Part shown: in pieces, positions 61,489 through 64,000 of the stretch
Layout of the letters: each line of letters starts with the position of its first letter
Numbering within the stretch: the stretch's first letter is position 1
Assembly: GCF_022844445.1 (NCBI RefSeq)
Contig: NZ_JALHLS010000009.1
Location: 62,001-126,000 of the forward strand
Direction: 5' to 3'
Length of the DNA stretch: 64,000 bases
Origin: Hyphomonas sp.
Lineage (GTDB): Bacteria > Pseudomonadota > Alphaproteobacteria > Caulobacterales > Hyphomonadaceae
The notes under the pieces: model-generated
What the model was told of the DNA's origin: nothing
Database searches by the model: none
What the model saw: the letters and a program-made list of their open reading frames with translations, nothing else
Program-made: the position numbers and the translations under genes

Positions 61489-61551
61489 TGTCGAAAATAT
61501 TGTACACAGGCATGTAGTCGGAGATTTCCGGTATGTCAAATATATCTTACA
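61489..61551 (-). promoter_or_regulatory. Promoter with twin palindromic operators for the DUF2178-XRE operon
   Basis: TTGACA (61539-61534) and TACATG (61516-61511) with exactly 17 bases between give a good -35/-10 pair. Two 18-bp imperfect palindromes of the form TGTCnAAnATATnnTACA lie at 61534-61551 (covering -35) and 61489-61506 (downstream of the start point), 45 bp centre to centre and matching each other at 13 of 18. Confidence 0.65.
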
Positions 61552-61633
61552 TGGCAGGCCTGCTTCGCTTGACGCCCCCGGGCCCCGCCTCTACGTCCGC
61601 CGCTCAACCCTGTTGCACCCGGCAGAACCTCCG

Positions 61634-63223
61634 ATGACCGATCTTTCCACGCTTGCCCAAACCGCCAAGGCCTGGCCTTTCGAACTGGCCCGCGCGCTGG
61701 AAAAGCGCGTGGCGGAGCAGGTGAAGGCCGGCGAGCGCAAGGCGGATGCGCCAGTGATCTTCGAGACAGGCTATGGTCCGTCGGGCCTGCCGCATATCGG
61801 CACGTTCGGCGAGGTCGTGCGCACGACAATGGTGCGTCACGCATTCGAGGTGCTGACCGGTGGCAAGTATGCCACGCGCCTCATCTGCGTGTCGGACGAC
61901 ATGGACGGAATGCGGAAGGTCCCGGACACGGTGCCGAACCCGAAATCGCTGGATCAATACCTCCAGATGCCGCTGACCGTGGTGCCCGATCCGTTCGGCA
62001 CGCACGCCTCCTACGGCGCACACATGAATGCGCGGCTCTGCGCCTTCCTCGACCAGTTTGGTTTCAAGTACGAATTTCTTTCGGCGACCGACTGCTACAA
62101 GTCCGGCCGGTTTGACGCGATGCTGCGGCGTGCGGCCGAGAAGTATGACGCGATCATGGGCGTGATGTTGCCGACGCTGGGCCCGGAGCGGCAGGCGACC
62201 TATTCGCCTTTCCTGCCCATCAGCCCCAGCACGGGGCGCGTGCTCTACGTGCCGATGAAGCATGTGGACGCTGCCAGAGGCGAAGTGACGTTCACGGATG
62301 AAGATGGCACCGACGTGACGCTGCCGGTCACGGGCGGCGCGGTGAAGATGCAGTGGAAGCCGGATTTCGGCATGCGCTGGGCTGCACTTGGTGTGGACTT
62401 CGAAATGTTCGGCAAGGACCACCAGGCCAACGCCCCCGTCTATTCCAAGATCGCCCGCATCCTTGGCCACCGCCCGCCCGAACAGTATGTCTACGAACTG
62501 TTCCTGGACGAGAAGGGCGAAAAGATATCCAAGACCAAGGGCAACGGCATTTCGGTTGAGCAATGGCTGGCCTATGCCCCGGACGAGAGCCTGGCGCTCT
62601 ACCAGTTCCAGAAGCCGCGCGTCGCCAAGAAACTGCATTTCGACGTCATCCCGAAGGCAGTCGACGAATACCTGACCTTCCTCGACAAGTATCCGCAGGA
62701 AGAGGCCGCCGCGCAGCTGGAGAATCCTGTCTGGCACATCCATTCCGGCCATCCGCCGCAATGGTCGAGCCCGGTTTCGTTCGCGCTGCTGATGAACCTT
62801 GTCGCCGTGGCGAATCCGACGGACGTCTCGCAGCTCTGGTCCTACATCACACGCTATGCGCCAGACACCTCGCCAGAGACGCATCCGCTGCTGAACGACC
62901 TCGCCGGCTACGCCATGCGCTATTACCGCGACTTCATCCTGCCCGCGAAAACCTTCCGTACTCCGACGGATCAGGAACGCGCGGCGATGGCCGAGCTTGC
63001 CGAACGCCTGCGCACCTTCCCGGATGAGCCAACCGGGGAAAACCTGCAGACGATGACGTTCGAAGTCGGCAAGACGCACGGTTTCGAAAACCTGCGTGAC
63101 TGGTTCAAGGCGCTCTATGAAGTCCTCCTCGGCCAGGAACAAGGCCCGCGCTTCGGCAGCTTTGCAGCGCTCTATGGCGCGGGCGAAACCGCCAAGCTCA
63201 TCGACGAGGCGCTCGCGCGCTAG
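61634..63223 (+). CDS. lysK: Class I lysyl-tRNA synthetase
   Basis: 529 residues. The class I signature motifs are [13 protein letters not shown] near 49-61 (HIGH type) and KISKTKGNG near 297-305 (KMSKS type). The length and C-terminal anticodon-binding part match archaeal-type LysRS, which alphaproteobacteria use instead of class II LysS. It charges tRNA-Lys. Start at the ATG at 61634. Divergent from the DUF2178-XRE operon. No terminator was seen after it. Confidence 0.95.
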   Translation: MTDLSTLAQTAKAWPFELARALEKRVAEQVKAGERKADAPVIFETGYGPSGLPHIGTFGEVVRTTMVRHAFEVLTGGKYATRLICVSDDMDGMRKVPDTVPNPKSLDQYLQMPLTVVPDPFGTHASYGAHMNARLCAFLDQFGFKYEFLSATDCYKSGRFDAMLRRAAEKYDAIMGVMLPTLGPERQATYSPFLPISPSTGRVLYVPMKHVDAARGEVTFTDEDGTDVTLPVTGGAVKMQWKPDFGMRWAALGVDFEMFGKDHQANAPVYSKIARILGHRPPEQYVYELFLDEKGEKISKTKGNGISVEQWLAYAPDESLALYQFQKPRVAKKLHFDVIPKAVDEYLTFLDKYPQEEAAAQLENPVWHIHSGHPPQWSSPVSFALLMNLVAVANPTDVSQLWSYITRYAPDTSPETHPLLNDLAGYAMRYYRDFILPAKTFRTPTDQERAAMAELAERLRTFPDEPTGENLQTMTFEVGKTHGFENLRDWFKALYEVLLGQEQGPRFGSFAALYGAGETAKLIDEALAR

Positions 63224-63297
63224 GCTTTCCGGCTGAAATGTAAGGTGCGCCCGCGCCTATCCCGCCTTAGCCTGCGCGGCGCTGCCGGAGCTTTACC

Positions 63298-63630
63298 ATG
63301 CGTCTCGCCACACTTTTTCTTGTTATCGCCGCGCTGCCGCTCGCTGGCTGTCTTGCGACCAAGATCGTGACGGCTCCTGTCAGCCTCGCCGGAGGTGTTC
63401 TGGAAGGGGCGGGCAAGGGCGCATTCTACGTCGGCGCAACTGCCGTGCGTGTGACGGGCGATGCGCTGGGCGGGCCGGACGAGATGGTCCGCATCACGGT
63501 CACTTACAGGAACGGCAAGGCAACGCGCACGAGAGACCGCGTCGTAAAAGTCAGGGATGTGGAGCGCGAGATCGGGGACATGAGCAAGGATGGCGAGCTG
63601 CTCGGCGTCGTGGTCTCCCCGGCAGACTAG
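63298..63630 (+). CDS. Small lipoprotein
   Basis: 110 residues. The signal ends in LAGC with cysteine near 18. The mature part has two alternating Gly/Ala segments (VSLAGGVLEGAGKGAFYVG) and a domain of about 50 residues with VRITVTYRNGKATRTRDRVV. No family is recognised. It lies 74 bases after lysK. No Shine-Dalgarno stands out; GGAG lies 9 bases before the ATG at 63298. Confidence 0.72.
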   Translation: MRLATLFLVIAALPLAGCLATKIVTAPVSLAGGVLEGAGKGAFYVGATAVRVTGDALGGPDEMVRITVTYRNGKATRTRDRVVKVRDVEREIGDMSKDGELLGVVVSPAD

Positions 63631-63647
63631 GTCGCGAGCCGGCAGGT

Positions 63648-63681
63648 AAAAAAGCCCCGGCAAGCTTGCGCTTGCCGGGGC
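63648..63681 (-). terminator. Rho-independent terminator after the indolepyruvate oxidoreductase gene
   Basis: 12-bp perfect stem (63670-63681 with 63654-63665, 4-base loop) followed on the minus strand by six T. Confidence 0.85.
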
Positions 63682-63706
63682 AGGACGCTGGGAGAGGATT
63701 TCAACT

Positions 63707-64000
63707 CTACTTCGCGGCCGCAATCAGTGAGACTTTCGCCTTTGGCAGCCGCCCTTCAGGCCAACCGGCCCAGAGTTCGGTTTCGTAAGCCTTTGCTTTC
63801 GCGGCGGCGGCTTCCTTCACGTGGCCGAAGCCGCGGATTTCGTCTGGCACGCGGGCGATCTCGACGGCGAGGGCATGGTTGCCGGCCGTCAGTTCGCGCG
63901 TGATGCGGCGCAGGTTTTCAAGATAGGTATCGCGCAAGGCCCGCTCCATCTTGCGCTCTTCGGTATAGCCGAAGAGGTCCAGCCTCGTGCCGCGCAGGCC
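63707..64000 (-). CDS. Indolepyruvate ferredoxin oxidoreductase-like protein, C-terminus (partial)
   Basis: The frame is open to the right edge and the visible 97 residues are the C-terminus. GLRGTRLDLFGYTEERKMER at the start and the later IPDEIRGFGHVKE-like phrase (VPDEIRGFGHVKEAAAAK) are typical of the last domain of large indolepyruvate ferredoxin oxidoreductases of proteobacteria, which decarboxylate 2-oxo acids from aromatic amino acids with ferredoxin. A complete domain assignment needs the part outside the window. Ends in a strong terminator. Confidence 0.8.
   Translation of the reverse strand, partial: GLRGTRLDLFGYTEERKMERALRDTYLENLRRITRELTAGNHALAVEIARVPDEIRGFGHVKEAAAAKAKAYETELWAGWPEGRLPKAKVSLIAAAK

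Overview
The window is a continuous stretch of GC-rich (roughly 60-65 %) chromosome from an alphaproteobacterium, most likely Hyphomonadaceae or a close Caulobacterales/Rhodobacterales relative. The gene content supports this: an ethylmalonyl-CoA pathway pair (ccr and ecm), a ~180 kDa-type NAD-glutamate dehydrogenase, class I lysyl-tRNA synthetase, SemiSWEET, a UrcA protein, a CC0125/CC1285-type lipoprotein, a PetP/PetR-like MarR-response regulator pair, and a PhyR-like regulator beside an HWE kinase. I see no rRNA, tRNA, insertion sequence, prophage, CRISPR array or classical riboswitch. Genes are packed tightly, often with 4-base ATGA overlaps or convergent 3' overlaps, and the region reads as core chromosome rather than a genomic island.

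Layout. 1-5.2 kb: the end of an ABC exporter, a tiny membrane protein, a Baeyer-Villiger-type monooxygenase, an inositol-phosphatase-family protein, thiE, and small membrane or zinc proteins. 5.3-11 kb: an M3 peptidase downstream of a gap-pgk-fba glycolytic cluster. 11.2-18.2 kb: transporters and the ccr/dat/SemiSWEET/ecm block for C2-unit assimilation. 18.2-28.8 kb: DUF885 protein, haem-motif lipoprotein, Bcr/CflA exporter, lipoproteins, GST, aldehyde dehydrogenase, HerA-like ATPase and AI-2E-family permease. 29-34 kb: a structured leader and the 1573-residue glutamate dehydrogenase. 34-39.4 kb: queG-mtgA, SDR, HAD phosphatase and phhB. 39.4-43.7 kb: nitrilase-family protein, the petP-petR-kinase operon and ilvE. 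43.8-48.1 kb: DUF1003, EamA, Na/Ca exchanger, HWE kinase and PhyR-like regulator. 48.4-51.2 kb: a two-gene membrane module whose second protein carries a TIR-like domain. 51.2-58.8 kb: peroxiredoxin, SixA, UrcA, a 61-aa basic protein, DUF2256-photolyase, FAD oxidoreductase and a paired acyl-CoA dehydrogenase. 58.8-64 kb: SIMPL protein, bfr/bfd, an XRE/DUF2178 module, lysK, a lipoprotein and the end of an indolepyruvate ferredoxin oxidoreductase.

Functional links. Ccr and Ecm catalyse two steps of the same pathway and their promoter regions share a 17-base element (16 of 17 identical), which suggests common control. Bfd and Bfr handle iron storage and release, with a Fur-like site at bfd. HWE kinase and PhyR-like protein suggest a general-stress branch without local nepR/ecfG. 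The least explained pieces are the TIR-like membrane module, the XRE/DUF2178 pair with twin operators, the palindrome-controlled membrane genes, and several hairpins that enclose start codons or ribosome binding sites.
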